Assembly: GCA_905234855.1 (NCBI GenBank)
Contig: CAJOIU010000020.1
Coordinates: 1 to 41,404 of the forward strand
Reading direction: 5' to 3'
From: an uncultured Oscillospiraceae bacterium
Lineage (GTDB): Bacteria > Bacillota > Clostridia > Oscillospirales > Oscillospiraceae
DNA: 41,404 nt
Of this stretch, positions 22,420 to 30,398 are shown piece after piece; within the stretch, counting starts at the first letter, position 1, and every line of letters starts with the position of its first letter. The notes beneath the pieces are model-generated. The model ran no database searches. It had not been told where the DNA came from and saw only the letters and a program-made list of their open reading frames with translations. Both the position numbers and the translations under genes were made by a program.

Positions 22420-22448
22420 GACAAAAAACCTGCAAAGGAGCATGATCC

Positions 22449-23774
22449 ATGGCACCCGAGCAAAGCATCTGTCTCATAAACGATTCCTTCCCGCCCGTCA
22501 TCGACGGGGTGGCAAACGTGGTCGTGAACTACGCCCGCGAGCTCGAGCGGCACGGCGAACGCGCCGTGGTGGCGACCCCCGCCGTTCCCGGCGCTGACGA
22601 CAGCGCCTTTTCCTTCCCGGTGCTGCGCTATCCCAGCATCGACACCCGCAAGCTTGTGGGCTATGTGGCAGGCTTCCCCTTCTCCCCGGAGCTGGCCAGC
22701 CGCCTGCAGAGCGAGCATACCGCCCTGCTCCACAGCCACAGCCCCGTTTCCTCCACGCTGCTGGCGCGGCAGCTTCGGGACGTGCTGGACGTTCCCCTCG
22801 TTTTCACCTATCACACAAAGTTCGATATCGATATCGCGAACGCCGTCCGCAGCAAGCTGGTGCAGGAGGGGGCGATCCATGCCCTCGCCCAGAACATCAC
22901 CGCCTGCGACGAGGTATGGGTCGTCAGCCGCGGCGCGGGGGAAAATCTGCGCTCCCTCGGCTATGAGGGGGATTATATCGTGATGGATAACGGCGTGGAC
23001 GTGCCCCGGGGACGCGCCTCGGCGGAGGCGATCCGCGCCGCCGCCGCCGGATACGACCTGCCGGCGGGCGTGCCGGTATTTCTGTTCGTGGGTCGGCTCA
23101 TGTGGTACAAGGGACTGCGCATCATCCTCGACGCGCTCGCCGCCCTGAAGGGTCAAAAAATCCCCTTCCGCATGGTGTTCATCGGCGCGGGGGGCGACGA
23201 AGCGGAGGTGCGCGCCTATGCCGAAGGCTTGGGTCTTTCGGACGTATGCTTTTTCACCGGCGCGATCCGGGATCGGGACGCGCTGCGGGCATGGTACTGC
23301 CGCGCCGATCTGTTCCTGTTCCCCTCCACCTTCGATACGAACGGCCTCGTCGTCCGGGAGGCGGCGGCGAGCGGCCTTGCCTCCGTTCTCGTGGGCGGAA
23401 GCTGCGCCGCCGAGGGCGTCACCGACGGGCAAAACGGCTATCTCATAGAGGAAAACGCCGCCTCCCTCGCCGTATGCCTTGCCATGCTCTGCCTCGATAT
23501 CCGGCAGACCCGCGCCGTAGGGGAGCGCGCCTCCGGCGAGCTGTATATCTCGTGGGAGACCGCCGTTTCCCGCGCAAGGGAGCGGTATGCCATCGTGATC
23601 GACCGCTGGAGGAGCGGCGGGTTCCGCCGCCGCCATAAGCCCGCGGACGAATTCCTGCGGGCAAACGGGGAGCTGATGGCCGCCCTCGGCACGCTGGAGC
23701 AGCGGGGCGAGGCTTGGCAGAAGAAGCTGACGGACGCGGCGTATGCCAATCCGTGGTCGACCTTCCGGGACTGA
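22449..23774 (+). CDS. GT4-family glycosyltransferase
   Basis: 441 aa, GT-B fold. N-terminal DSFPPVIDGVANVVVNYARELERHG, central HSHSPVSS and TYHTKFD, and the C-terminal nucleotide-sugar domain with FVGRLMWYKG and a terminal EX7E-type region in STFDTNGLVVREAAASGL. Relatives transfer mannose or glucose to diacylglycerol or phosphatidylinositol-like lipids, so a glycolipid or surface-polymer role is likely but unproven. No signal peptide; a peripheral inner-face enzyme. ATG 22449 is chosen, eight bases after AAAGGAG; ATG 22442 is out of frame. Operon with the 96-aa gene 12 bases downstream. Confidence 0.88.
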   Translation: MAPEQSICLINDSFPPVIDGVANVVVNYARELERHGERAVVATPAVPGADDSAFSFPVLRYPSIDTRKLVGYVAGFPFSPELASRLQSEHTALLHSHSPVSSTLLARQLRDVLDVPLVFTYHTKFDIDIANAVRSKLVQEGAIHALAQNITACDEVWVVSRGAGENLRSLGYEGDYIVMDNGVDVPRGRASAEAIRAAAAGYDLPAGVPVFLFVGRLMWYKGLRIILDALAALKGQKIPFRMVFIGAGGDEAEVRAYAEGLGLSDVCFFTGAIRDRDALRAWYCRADLFLFPSTFDTNGLVVREAAASGLASVLVGGSCAAEGVTDGQNGYLIEENAASLAVCLAMLCLDIRQTRAVGERASGELYISWETAVSRARERYAIVIDRWRSGGFRRRHKPADEFLRANGELMAALGTLEQRGEAWQKKLTDAAYANPWSTFRD

Positions 23775-23786
23775 CGGGAGGCGGCT

Positions 23787-24077
23787 ATGGAGCTTCAATG
23801 GATCCTCGGCGCCCGGGACGCCTTTGCCGCCGTTTACGGCAAAGAGAAGGGCAGCAGCGTCTGCAGCGCGGTCATGCCGGGCATTCTGGCCGATTTCCGC
23901 CGCACCGCCCAGAAAAGGGCGGAGGGCGAGCGTCTGCGGGAGGAATACCTCACGGACGATAAGCGCCGCGTCGCCGTCACGGTGACGGGGGAGCGCCGCG
24001 GGGCGCATAGCCTCATCACGTGCATCGAGATAAACGGAAAGCCCGTGCCGCTTCCCCCGGCCGGGCTGGAGATATAA
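23787..24077 (+). CDS. Hypothetical 96-aa protein
   Basis: Not recognised. The N-terminal half is helical and charged (FRRTAQKRAEGERLREEYL); the C-terminal half has strand-like sequence (RRVAVTVTGERRG, SLITCIEINGKPVPLP). No signal peptide or membrane segment. GGGAGG precedes ATG 23787 and the gene follows the GT4 gene by 12 bases, so it is probably co-translated and may assist or modulate it. Coding status rests on the ribosome binding site, spacing and frame composition only. Confidence 0.65.
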   Translation: MELQWILGARDAFAAVYGKEKGSSVCSAVMPGILADFRRTAQKRAEGERLREEYLTDDKRRVAVTVTGERRGAHSLITCIEINGKPVPLPPAGLEI

Positions 24078-24089
24078 GTGAAACGGAAA

Positions 24090-24111
24090 CGGGCTGCCAA
24101 AAGGCAGCCCG
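24090..24111. terminator. Hairpin between convergent genes
   Basis: A perfect 9-bp stem, CGGGCTGCC with its complement, around AAAA. No good T run follows on either strand, so termination may be weak. Confidence 0.55.
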
Positions 24112-24129
24112 CTTGCTTATATGTGCTTT

Positions 24130-25416
24130 TTATCCGAAGATGGCCTGCATATCGGGATGGTCGAAGCCCTCGTTCCAAACCACGTCGGCCGTATCCATCC
24201 ACACCTGCATCTGGGCGGAATACTGCTGGCTGGCAGCCTGATAGCGCAGGGTCACATCCTCGCCGTTGGCATCCTGCCCCAGCACGGTATCCGGGGTGAT
24301 GGGCTGCCGCAGGATGATGTGATAGCCATAATCCGACTCCACGATATCCGAAAGGCCGTAGTTTTCATCGAGAGCCTTGACGGCCTCCTCAAACTCGGGC
24401 ACCATCTCGCCCTCGCTGAAGATATAGCCGTCGGGATAGGCGGCGAGGCCGGAATCCTCGGAATACTGGTTCATGAGCTCGTCGAAGGCGGGGATCAGCG
24501 CGTCCTGATTGTCCTTCATCTCCGTAAGACGGGCATAGATCTCCTCCGCGGTGGCGCGCTTCTCGGCGATCTCCTCCTCGGAGAGGGGCTCCCGGGTCTG
24601 CTCGTCCACCGTGAGAAGCAGGATGTGCTTGGCGTTCAGAACGCCGCTCTCGTCGATGAAGGTCTGGGTGGCCTCGTCGGAATACTTCTCGCCGAACTCG
24701 CCGTAGGTCGCGATGAACACCTTGTCGTTGAGCAGCGGCACCTCGCTGAGGTAATCGAACAGCGCCCGATCCACATGGTTTTCCGCAAGGAACTCGTCGA
24801 AGGCGGCGCGTTCCTCGTCGGTGGTCTCGCCGTCGCCGTCGCCCTGCGCGTCGGCGTTGCTGTCATACACGGAGGCGATGGTGGCCGCGTCCTCGTCATC
24901 GAGGGTGACGCCCAGCTTCTCGGCCTCGGTCTGCACCACATGATACTGCTCCGCGCTGAACTGCGCCATGGCGATCAGCGCATCGGCATTGGACTGCTCG
25001 GAGGAAAGCTCCCCCACCGCGTCCCAGCTCGTGAGCGCCACGCCATACTGCTCGGCAAGCTGGAGATACTGGGTGACATAGCTGTTGAGCCAGTAGTAGT
25101 ATTCCATCCAAGTGACCTCGGTGCCGTTCACGGTGGCGACCACCGTATCGGGGGCATAGGTCTCATAGCCCGTGCCGCCGAGGCCGATATGGATCCCCTC
25201 CGCCTCCGCCGCGGACTCGACCGCAGATTCCCCCTCTGCCGGGGCGGCGTCCTGCGGGGCGGCGTCCTGCGGGGCGGTTTCCTCGCCGGCAGCGGAGGTC
25301 TCCGCGGCGGGCTGCTCGTCTTCGTAATATTCGATTTCGCTGTTTCCGCCGCCGCAGCCGGCCAGCAGGCCAGCCATCAGGCACAGGCAGATCAGCGCTG
25401 CGATCCATTTTTTCAT
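24130..25416 (-). CDS. PrsA/SurA-like parvulin foldase lipoprotein
   Basis: 428 aa from ATG 25416; the open frame upstream to 27033 is only antisense to the GH2 gene. Lipobox LAGC (C21), then an acidic low-complexity linker with an APQDA repeat, a SurA_N-like helical domain (about 90-260), and a parvulin-type PPIase region beginning LNAKHILLL and ending GLSDIVESDYGYHIILRQP. It should help secreted proteins fold outside the membrane. The family often carries a histidine pair in the PPIase core; NAKHI and GYHII provide both. It has its own promoter divergent from GH2. Confidence 0.9.
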   Translation of the reverse strand: MKKWIAALICLCLMAGLLAGCGGGNSEIEYYEDEQPAAETSAAGEETAPQDAAPQDAAPAEGESAVESAAEAEGIHIGLGGTGYETYAPDTVVATVNGTEVTWMEYYYWLNSYVTQYLQLAEQYGVALTSWDAVGELSSEQSNADALIAMAQFSAEQYHVVQTEAEKLGVTLDDEDAATIASVYDSNADAQGDGDGETTDEERAAFDEFLAENHVDRALFDYLSEVPLLNDKVFIATYGEFGEKYSDEATQTFIDESGVLNAKHILLLTVDEQTREPLSEEEIAEKRATAEEIYARLTEMKDNQDALIPAFDELMNQYSEDSGLAAYPDGYIFSEGEMVPEFEEAVKALDENYGLSDIVESDYGYHIILRQPITPDTVLGQDANGEDVTLRYQAASQQYSAQMQVWMDTADVVWNEGFDHPDMQAIFG

Positions 25417-25455
25417 GACTGTCTCCTTTGCATCTGCAAATTTCAAAGCGTACCT

Positions 25456-25484
25456 ATTATAGTCGCTCAAACACAAAAAGTAAA
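25456..25484 (-). promoter_or_regulatory. Promoter of the foldase lipoprotein gene
   Basis: On minus, TTTACT (plus 25479-25484), 17 bases, TATAAT (plus 25456-25461). Confidence 0.65.
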
Positions 25485-25530
25485 TTCCATCGGAAAAAGT
25501 TTTACAATTCTTTTTCTTTCTCCGCCGGTA

Positions 25531-25539
25531 TGGTATAAT
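25531..25539 (+). promoter_or_regulatory. Extended -10 promoter of the GH2 gene
   Basis: TGG immediately followed by TATAAT (25534-25539). No good -35 box is seen upstream, consistent with an extended -10 or an activator-dependent promoter. Confidence 0.5.
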
Positions 25540-25584
25540 GATCCGGCAAACGTAAAACGCTGTCCCTTCGAGAAAGGCGGACCT

Positions 25585-27255
25585 ATGCAAAAGCTCTATA
25601 CCCCGGCGGGCGAAGCTCTCGCCGGCATCCCATGGAACGATTATCCCCGTCCCCGGCTCGTCCGGGAGGACTGGCTGTGCCTGAACGGCGACTGGGAGTT
25701 TTCCTGCGGCGGGAGGACGGAAACGATCCGCGTCCCCTTCTGCCCGGAGAGCCTCCTCTCCGGCGTGGACAGGCTCGTCCCTCCCGGAGAGGAAATGCTT
25801 TACCGGCGCCGCTTCACCCTGCCCGCGGACTGGGCGGGAAAGCGGATCCTGCTGCATTTCGGCGCGGTGAGCCGGATCGCCGTCGTCCGCCTGAACGGCG
25901 TCACCGTGGCCGTCCATGACAACGGCTATCTCCCCTTCGAGGCGGAGGTGACGGCGCAGCTCCGCCCCGGCGAAAACGAGCTGACGGTGCGGGCGGTGAA
26001 CGATCTCTCCCCCAAGCATCCGTGGGGCAAGCAGCGGCAGGCACGGGGCGGCATGTGGTATACCCCCGTGTCCGGCATCTGGCAGACGGTCTGGCTCGAG
26101 GCCGTGCCGGAGACATACATCCGCGGCCTCTCCGTGGAGACCGGCGACACATGGGCGGAGATCACCGCCGATGGCGTTTCGGACGGGACGGTCACGCTGG
26201 ACGGACGGGATCATCCGCTTTCCGGCGGCCGCGTACATATCGACCTTGACGACCCGATCCCGTGGAGCCCCGAGGATCCCTACCTCTATCGCTTCACCGT
26301 GACGGCGGGAGCGGATCGGGTATCGTCGTATTTCGCCCTGCGGACGCTCACCGTGGCGGAATACGGAGGCATCCCCCGGCTGTGCCTCAACGGGCGCCCG
26401 TATTTCTTCCACGGCGTGCTGGATCAGGGCTATTGGAGCGACGGCCTCTATACCCCCGCGTCGCCGGAGGGCTTCGAGGAGGATATCCGCGCCATGAAGG
26501 CGCTGGGCTTCAACACCCTCCGCAAGCATATAAAGCTCGAGCCCCAGCGGTTTTACTATGACTGCGACCGGCTGGGCATGATCGTTTTCCAAGACATGGT
26601 GAACTGCGGGAAATACGCCTATCTGCGCGATACGGCGCTGCCCACCCTCGGCTTTCTGAAGCATCGGGACGATACCCTCCACACCGACCCGGAGACGCGG
26701 CAGAACTTCCTGCGCGCCATGGAGGAAACGGTGCTTACTCTGCGGGAGCATCCCTGCATCTGCCTCTGGACGGTGTTCAACGAGGGCTGGGGACAGTTTC
26801 TCGCCGACGACGCCTATCGCCGTCTGCGGGAGCTGGACCGCACCCGCTTCATCGACACCACCTCGGGCTGGTTCCATCAGAAAAAAAGCGACGTGGACAG
26901 CCTGCATATCTATTTCCAAAAGCTCCATTTCGGCAGGGAGAGCCGCCCCCAGCTCCTGTCCGAGTTCGGCGGCTGGTGCTATAAGCTGCCGGAGCACAGC
27001 TATAACCTCCGCAAGACCTATGGCTACCGCCAATACGCGGATCGGGAGACCTTCCTCAGGGAGCTGCGGGCGCTGTATGACGGGCAGGTGATCCCCCTCG
27101 CCCGGCAGGGGCTTTGCGGCGCGATCTATACCCAGCTCTCCGATGTGGAGGACGAGACGAACGGCTTTCTCACCTACGACCGCCGGGCGCGGAAGGCTGA
27201 GCCGCAGGAGCTTGCCTATATCGCCGACCGGCTGCGGGAGGCCGTAAAGCCGTAA
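25585..27255 (+). CDS. Glycoside hydrolase family 2 protein
   Basis: 556 aa from ATG 25585 after AAAGGCGG. Order: sugar-binding jelly-roll (about 25-170: LNGDWEFSC, YRRRFTLPADW, GGMWYTPVSGIWQTVWLE), a short immunoglobulin-like domain, then the TIM barrel. The acid/base is E400 in NEGWG and the nucleophile is E460 in SEFGGW; HGVLDQGYW and GFNTLRKHIK are typical of the GH2 barrel. No signal peptide, so cytoplasmic. It ends soon after the barrel, lacking the extra C-terminal domains of LacZ-size enzymes. The substrate (glucuronide, galactoside or mannoside) cannot be decided here. Confidence 0.92.
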   Translation: MQKLYTPAGEALAGIPWNDYPRPRLVREDWLCLNGDWEFSCGGRTETIRVPFCPESLLSGVDRLVPPGEEMLYRRRFTLPADWAGKRILLHFGAVSRIAVVRLNGVTVAVHDNGYLPFEAEVTAQLRPGENELTVRAVNDLSPKHPWGKQRQARGGMWYTPVSGIWQTVWLEAVPETYIRGLSVETGDTWAEITADGVSDGTVTLDGRDHPLSGGRVHIDLDDPIPWSPEDPYLYRFTVTAGADRVSSYFALRTLTVAEYGGIPRLCLNGRPYFFHGVLDQGYWSDGLYTPASPEGFEEDIRAMKALGFNTLRKHIKLEPQRFYYDCDRLGMIVFQDMVNCGKYAYLRDTALPTLGFLKHRDDTLHTDPETRQNFLRAMEETVLTLREHPCICLWTVFNEGWGQFLADDAYRRLRELDRTRFIDTTSGWFHQKKSDVDSLHIYFQKLHFGRESRPQLLSEFGGWCYKLPEHSYNLRKTYGYRQYADRETFLRELRALYDGQVIPLARQGLCGAIYTQLSDVEDETNGFLTYDRRARKAEPQELAYIADRLREAVKP

Positions 27256-27296
27256 AAAGCCGGAGAGCCGCCGACGCGCGTCGGCGGCTCTCCGGC
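27254..27296 (-). terminator. 38-bp perfect palindrome, terminator of thiT
   Basis: 27259-27296 is a perfect palindrome (19 bp per arm) with GCCGGAGAG at its ends and no unpaired loop bases beyond the centre. On the minus strand TTTTTAC follows, so it terminates thiT; on plus no T run follows. Confidence 0.85.
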
Positions 27297-27306
27297 CGAA
27301 TGGAGG

Positions 27307-27879
27307 TCATTGCAGGTCCTCGCCCCGGATGAACCGTCCCAGCGGCGCATAGATCAGCATGGCGACGAGCTCCGTGAGCACGAGCTCGGCCAGCATATAC
27401 CAGCCGTTATAGAGGAAGGAATAGAGCCATGGGCTCGTCATGGGCAGGTTCATGAACTCCTCCGGCATCCACTCGCCCCAGATCCACGCGCCGGTGACGA
27501 GGTGGCACAGAAAACGCAGGCAGAACGTCACGGCAATGCCCGCCGCGACGGCGCCCCGGCTGCTGCCGAAGATCCCGGACAGACCGATGACCGTGTAGGC
27601 GATGATGTAGTCGAGCAGGATGATCCCCACCGCCATGACGAAGCTGGCGGCATAGCCCACGTTGTCAAGCCCGAGGATGAGCTGCAGCACGCTGTAGACG
27701 AAGGCGGTGACGACGCCCCATTTCCAGCCGTGGCGATGGCTGGCGATGATAAGCGGCAGCATGCTCACGACGGTGACGCCGCCGCCGAAGGGCAGGTCGA
27801 TCTTGACGAGGCTCAGCACCGTGGCCACGGCGATGAGAAGCGCGCTCTCCACGAGCTTGCGGGCGGTGATTTTTTTCAT
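27307..27879 (-). CDS. thiT: ThiT thiamine ECF transporter S component
   Basis: 190 aa from ATG 27879 with AAAGGAGA upstream. About six membrane helices. The ThiT marks are the N-terminal KLVESALLIAVATVLSLVKI segment, LPFGGGVTVVSMLPLI, and the conserved thiamine-binding stretch LCHLVTGAWIWGEWMPEE near residues 125-142. It binds thiamine with high affinity and works with a shared EcfAA'T module encoded elsewhere. A TPP riboswitch sits in the leader, confirming the vitamin. Confidence 0.95.
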   Translation of the reverse strand: MKKITARKLVESALLIAVATVLSLVKIDLPFGGGVTVVSMLPLIIASHRHGWKWGVVTAFVYSVLQLILGLDNVGYAASFVMAVGIILLDYIIAYTVIGLSGIFGSSRGAVAAGIAVTFCLRFLCHLVTGAWIWGEWMPEEFMNLPMTSPWLYSFLYNGWYMLAELVLTELVAMLIYAPLGRFIRGEDLQ

Positions 27880-27910
27880 GATACGGTTCTCCTTTCGCTG
27901 TTCCGAAGGA

Positions 27911-27942
27911 AAACAAAGCGCCGGCGGGCTGTCCCGTCGGCG
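27911..27942 (-). terminator. Expression-platform terminator of the TPP riboswitch
   Basis: On minus, CGCCGACGGG pairs with CCCGCCGGCG (one A-C mismatch) around a four-base loop, followed by CTTTGTTTTCC. It lies between the aptamer and the thiT start, so TPP binding should cause premature termination. A small GCAGC-GAAG-GCTGC hairpin (plus 27952-27965) lies between them. Confidence 0.75.
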
Positions 27943-27962
27943 TTTCATTGCAGCCTTCGCTG

Positions 27963-28058
27963 CCGTTTTCCTACGCCGGCATTACCCGGATCAGGTTCGC
28001 GGGTCCGGCGCGCCCCACGCGCCGTCTCAGCCGGATGAAGTCCAGCACCCCGTTTCGG
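27963..28058 (-). promoter_or_regulatory. TPP riboswitch (THI element) controlling thiT
   Basis: The minus strand shows the canonical aptamer core: GGGGTGC, GGCTGAGA, then GAACCTGATCCGGGTAATGC and GCGTAGGAAAA, with short flanking CCG/CGG ends for P1. The variable P3 region is a GC-rich hairpin (GGCGCG..CGCGCC). It senses thiamine pyrophosphate and lowers thiT expression when it is plentiful. Confidence 0.96.
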
Positions 28059-28068
28059 TTGTGACCAT

Positions 28069-28097
28069 ATTTTACCCCACATCCCCGCCCGTGTCAA
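28069..28097 (-). promoter_or_regulatory. Promoter of the TPP riboswitch-thiT transcript
   Basis: On minus, TTGACA (plus 28092-28097), 17 bases, TAAAAT (plus 28069-28074), just ahead of the aptamer. Confidence 0.75.
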
Positions 28098-28154
28098 CCG
28101 GGCGGGCGGATATTTTGCGTCCCGCGGGAAAAACTATCCGGCGAGGTGACGCAT

Positions 28155-29177
28155 ATGAAAGCAGTGATCCTGTCCGGCGGCGAGGGGACACGCCTGCGGG
28201 CGGTCTCCGGCGGACTGCCGAAGCCCATGATGCCGCTTCTGGGCACGCCCCTGCTGGAGCGGACGGTGGCTCTTCTGCGGGAAAACGGCTTCGACCGGCT
28301 GTGCATGACGCTCCACTACGAGCCGGAGGTCATCCGGCGGCATTTCGGGAGCGGCGGGCGCTTCGGCGTAAAGATCGAATACCGGGAGGAGACGGAGCCT
28401 CTCGGCACGGCGGGCGCGGTCAAAAACTGCGCCGATTTCATAGGCGGGGAGCCGATCCTCGTCATGAGCGGCGACTGCGCCTGCGATTACGATCTTGCCG
28501 CCCTCCTGCGGGAGCATACGGAGGGCGTGACCGTGGCGCTGGCGGCTCACGCCGAGCCGCTGCCCTACGGCCTTGTGGTGACCGACGGGGCGGGGCGCAT
28601 CACGGGCTTTGTGGAAAAGCCGAGCTGGGAGCGGGTGGTCACCGACCGGGTCAGCACGGGGATCTATGCCCTCTCCCCGGAGGCGTTGGAGCGCGTCCCC
28701 GCCGGGGAGAAATACGACTTTGCCAAGGATCTCTTCCCCCGGCTGCTGGCGGAGGGCGTTCCCATGACCGGCCGGGTGATGGAGGGATATTGGTGCGACA
28801 TCGGCACGCCGGAGGCCTATTACCAATGCAACCTTGACGCGCTCCGCGGCCTGTACCGGCTGCCCGGCGGGGACGGGGGACGGCGGATCCTCCCCTGCCG
28901 CGACCGGGCGCGGCTCATGCGCGCCGTCAGCGAGGCCATGGTGGGCTTCGGGGCGGATTTCTCCGACGGCCTCACGGTGCAAAACGAAAACGGGCGCGCC
29001 CATCTGGCGCCGCTGCCTGACCGCTGCGCCCTCAGCCTCGACGGGGACGCGGCCGCCGTCCGGGCGCTGGAGACCCTTGCCCGGCGGCTGGAAGCGCAGG
29101 CGGGTCAGCCCCCCCGCCATTTTGATTTCCGTTATTTCAGCTCCAAGATACGCCCGGAATCGACCCGGACGGTATAG
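28155..29177 (+). CDS. Sugar-1-phosphate nucleotidyltransferase with phosphomannomutase-like tail
   Basis: 340 aa from ATG 28155, five bases after GAGGTGA. Residues 1-230 are an NTP_transferase domain: MKAVILSGGEGTRLR, KPMMPLLGTPLLER, MSGDCACDYD, VTGRVMEGYWCDIGTPEAYYQCN. This resembles the guanylyltransferase half of ManC-like mannose-1-phosphate guanylyltransferase/phosphomannomutase fusions. Residues about 250-322 (RARLMRAVSEAMVG, DFSDGLTVQNENG, then a predicted strand and ALETLARRLEAQ helix) look like domain IV of phosphomannomutase, while mutase domains I-III are absent. Likely makes an NDP-sugar for glycans. Its 3' end overlaps the convergent zinc-ribbon gene by 46 bases. Confidence 0.85.
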   Translation: MKAVILSGGEGTRLRAVSGGLPKPMMPLLGTPLLERTVALLRENGFDRLCMTLHYEPEVIRRHFGSGGRFGVKIEYREETEPLGTAGAVKNCADFIGGEPILVMSGDCACDYDLAALLREHTEGVTVALAAHAEPLPYGLVVTDGAGRITGFVEKPSWERVVTDRVSTGIYALSPEALERVPAGEKYDFAKDLFPRLLAEGVPMTGRVMEGYWCDIGTPEAYYQCNLDALRGLYRLPGGDGGRRILPCRDRARLMRAVSEAMVGFGADFSDGLTVQNENGRAHLAPLPDRCALSLDGDAAAVRALETLARRLEAQAGQPPRHFDFRYFSSKIRPESTRTV

Positions 29178-30175
29178 CTCCTGCCGATCTCCATGGACGA
29201 CCAGATCGGATAATCGCAGGTATAGGTGTATTGCTTGCCCTTGGCCTCGCAGGCGACGCTGTAGCTCTCCTGCGTCTGTCCCTGCCGCAGGGTGTCGCCG
29301 AAGGGGATATCCGGCCAGTAGGCGTCCCCCGCGCCGCTGCCGGAGACGGTCTCCGTGCGGTCATATACCCAGCGCTGCGCGGTGTAGTAATATTTCGTCT
29401 CAAACACCGGCACCTGAACGTATACCGGCTCCTCGTAGGTCTCGGTATAATACTCCGTGCGGTAGCGCGGCACGGAATGCTCCTCGGTCTCGAAATAGCC
29501 GTTGCCCATGTCGTTATAGGTCGTATAGGTATCGTACCCGTCCAGCACCTCGCGGGAACGGGTCTCGGTGACCGTTTCGTAATGATCCAGAACCGAATCG
29601 TAGTGGTGTATCTCCCGCTCTGTCCGCAGCAGCTCCACCGCGTCCGCGGGCAGGGCCCAGTCGCTTTCCTCCACGAGGCGGTATTCCTCCACCTCCACGC
29701 TCCGCTCCCAGAACCGATCCGTCACCGTGACGCCCCGATCCCGGGGCGCCGTCAGCAGGCTGATGCCGCCGATGATGAGCGCCAGAATGAGCAGGATCGA
29801 GATGAGCCGCTTGGGCGAGCGCTTCTGCCGGGGCTGGGAGCCGGAGATCACCCGTTCGCGGTCGGCGGCCTGCTTCTCCTGCTTTTGCGCCTGCTCCTCC
29901 CGCTTGGCGAAATAGTCCTGATCCGTCGCCTCCCGCTCATGTCCGCAGTTTTTGCAATGGGTGGCGGAGTGGCTGTTATAGGAATCGCAGTAGGGGCAGA
30001 ACCAGTCGGGTCCCTTCTCCACCTTGGATTCGTCCGCCACGGGCGTTTTTTCTTTCATATAGAATTTCGTCTCCGCCGAGCGGGTCTTGCCGCAGCTCGG
30101 ACAGGTCTGCTCCTTGCCGGGAATGCCCTCGTTCCCGCAATAGGGGCAGTCCCAATAGCCTTGGATGATCGCCAT
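29132..30175 (-). CDS. Double zinc-ribbon membrane-anchored protein
   Basis: 347 aa from ATG 30175 with GGGAGGG upstream. Two cytoplasmic zinc ribbons at residues 10-29 (CPYCGNEG...CPSCG) and 59-76 (CPYCDS...CKNCG), a charged Gln/Glu/Lys segment, one membrane helix (about 125-142), and an outer domain of about 200 aa rich in Tyr, Thr and Glu (ETVTETRSREVLDGYDTY, VPRYRTEYYTETYEEPVY). The outer repetitive Y/E-rich part resembles no family I can name. The function is unknown; an envelope or sensor role is possible. It is transcribed from its own promoter. Confidence 0.8.
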   Translation of the reverse strand: MAIIQGYWDCPYCGNEGIPGKEQTCPSCGKTRSAETKFYMKEKTPVADESKVEKGPDWFCPYCDSYNSHSATHCKNCGHEREATDQDYFAKREEQAQKQEKQAADRERVISGSQPRQKRSPKRLISILLILALIIGGISLLTAPRDRGVTVTDRFWERSVEVEEYRLVEESDWALPADAVELLRTEREIHHYDSVLDHYETVTETRSREVLDGYDTYTTYNDMGNGYFETEEHSVPRYRTEYYTETYEEPVYVQVPVFETKYYYTAQRWVYDRTETVSGSGAGDAYWPDIPFGDTLRQGQTQESYSVACEAKGKQYTYTCDYPIWSSMEIGRSYTVRVDSGRILELK

Positions 30176-30236
30176 GGGCTTTTCCCTCCCCTTCCGCATC
30201 GTTCCCGCCGCGGCGCAGGCCGCGGCTTCCGTCGTT

Positions 30237-30265
30237 ATTGTAGCATTCCCGCGCCGGTTTTTCAA
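30237..30265 (-). promoter_or_regulatory. Promoter of the zinc-ribbon gene
   Basis: On minus, TTGAAA (plus 30260-30265), 17 bases, TACAAT (plus 30237-30242) with a TGC extension. Confidence 0.65.
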
Positions 30266-30306
30266 TGCGTCCTGTCGGATCGGCGCGAAAAAACTGCGCC
30301 CGGGCA

Positions 30307-30335
30307 TGGAAACCCGGCTCGATGTGTGCTACAAT
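30307..30335 (+). promoter_or_regulatory. Promoter of the polysaccharide deacetylase gene
   Basis: TGGAAA (30307-30312), 17 bases, TACAAT (30330-30335) preceded by TGC (extended -10). Confidence 0.6.
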
Positions 30336-30398
30336 ACAGGCAGAACGAACCGACGCGGGTCATGATCGCGGCGCCCGCGCCGCCGGGAGGGATGAAGA

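Noticed and set aside
24121-27255. Open frame of 1044 codons upstream of and including the GH2 gene, and its antisense partner (24130-27033)
   Set aside because: The plus-strand extension upstream of 25585 is antisense to the foldase gene; the minus-strand extension beyond 25416 is antisense to the GH2 gene. Both are GC-bias artefacts, and ribosome binding sites decide the true starts.
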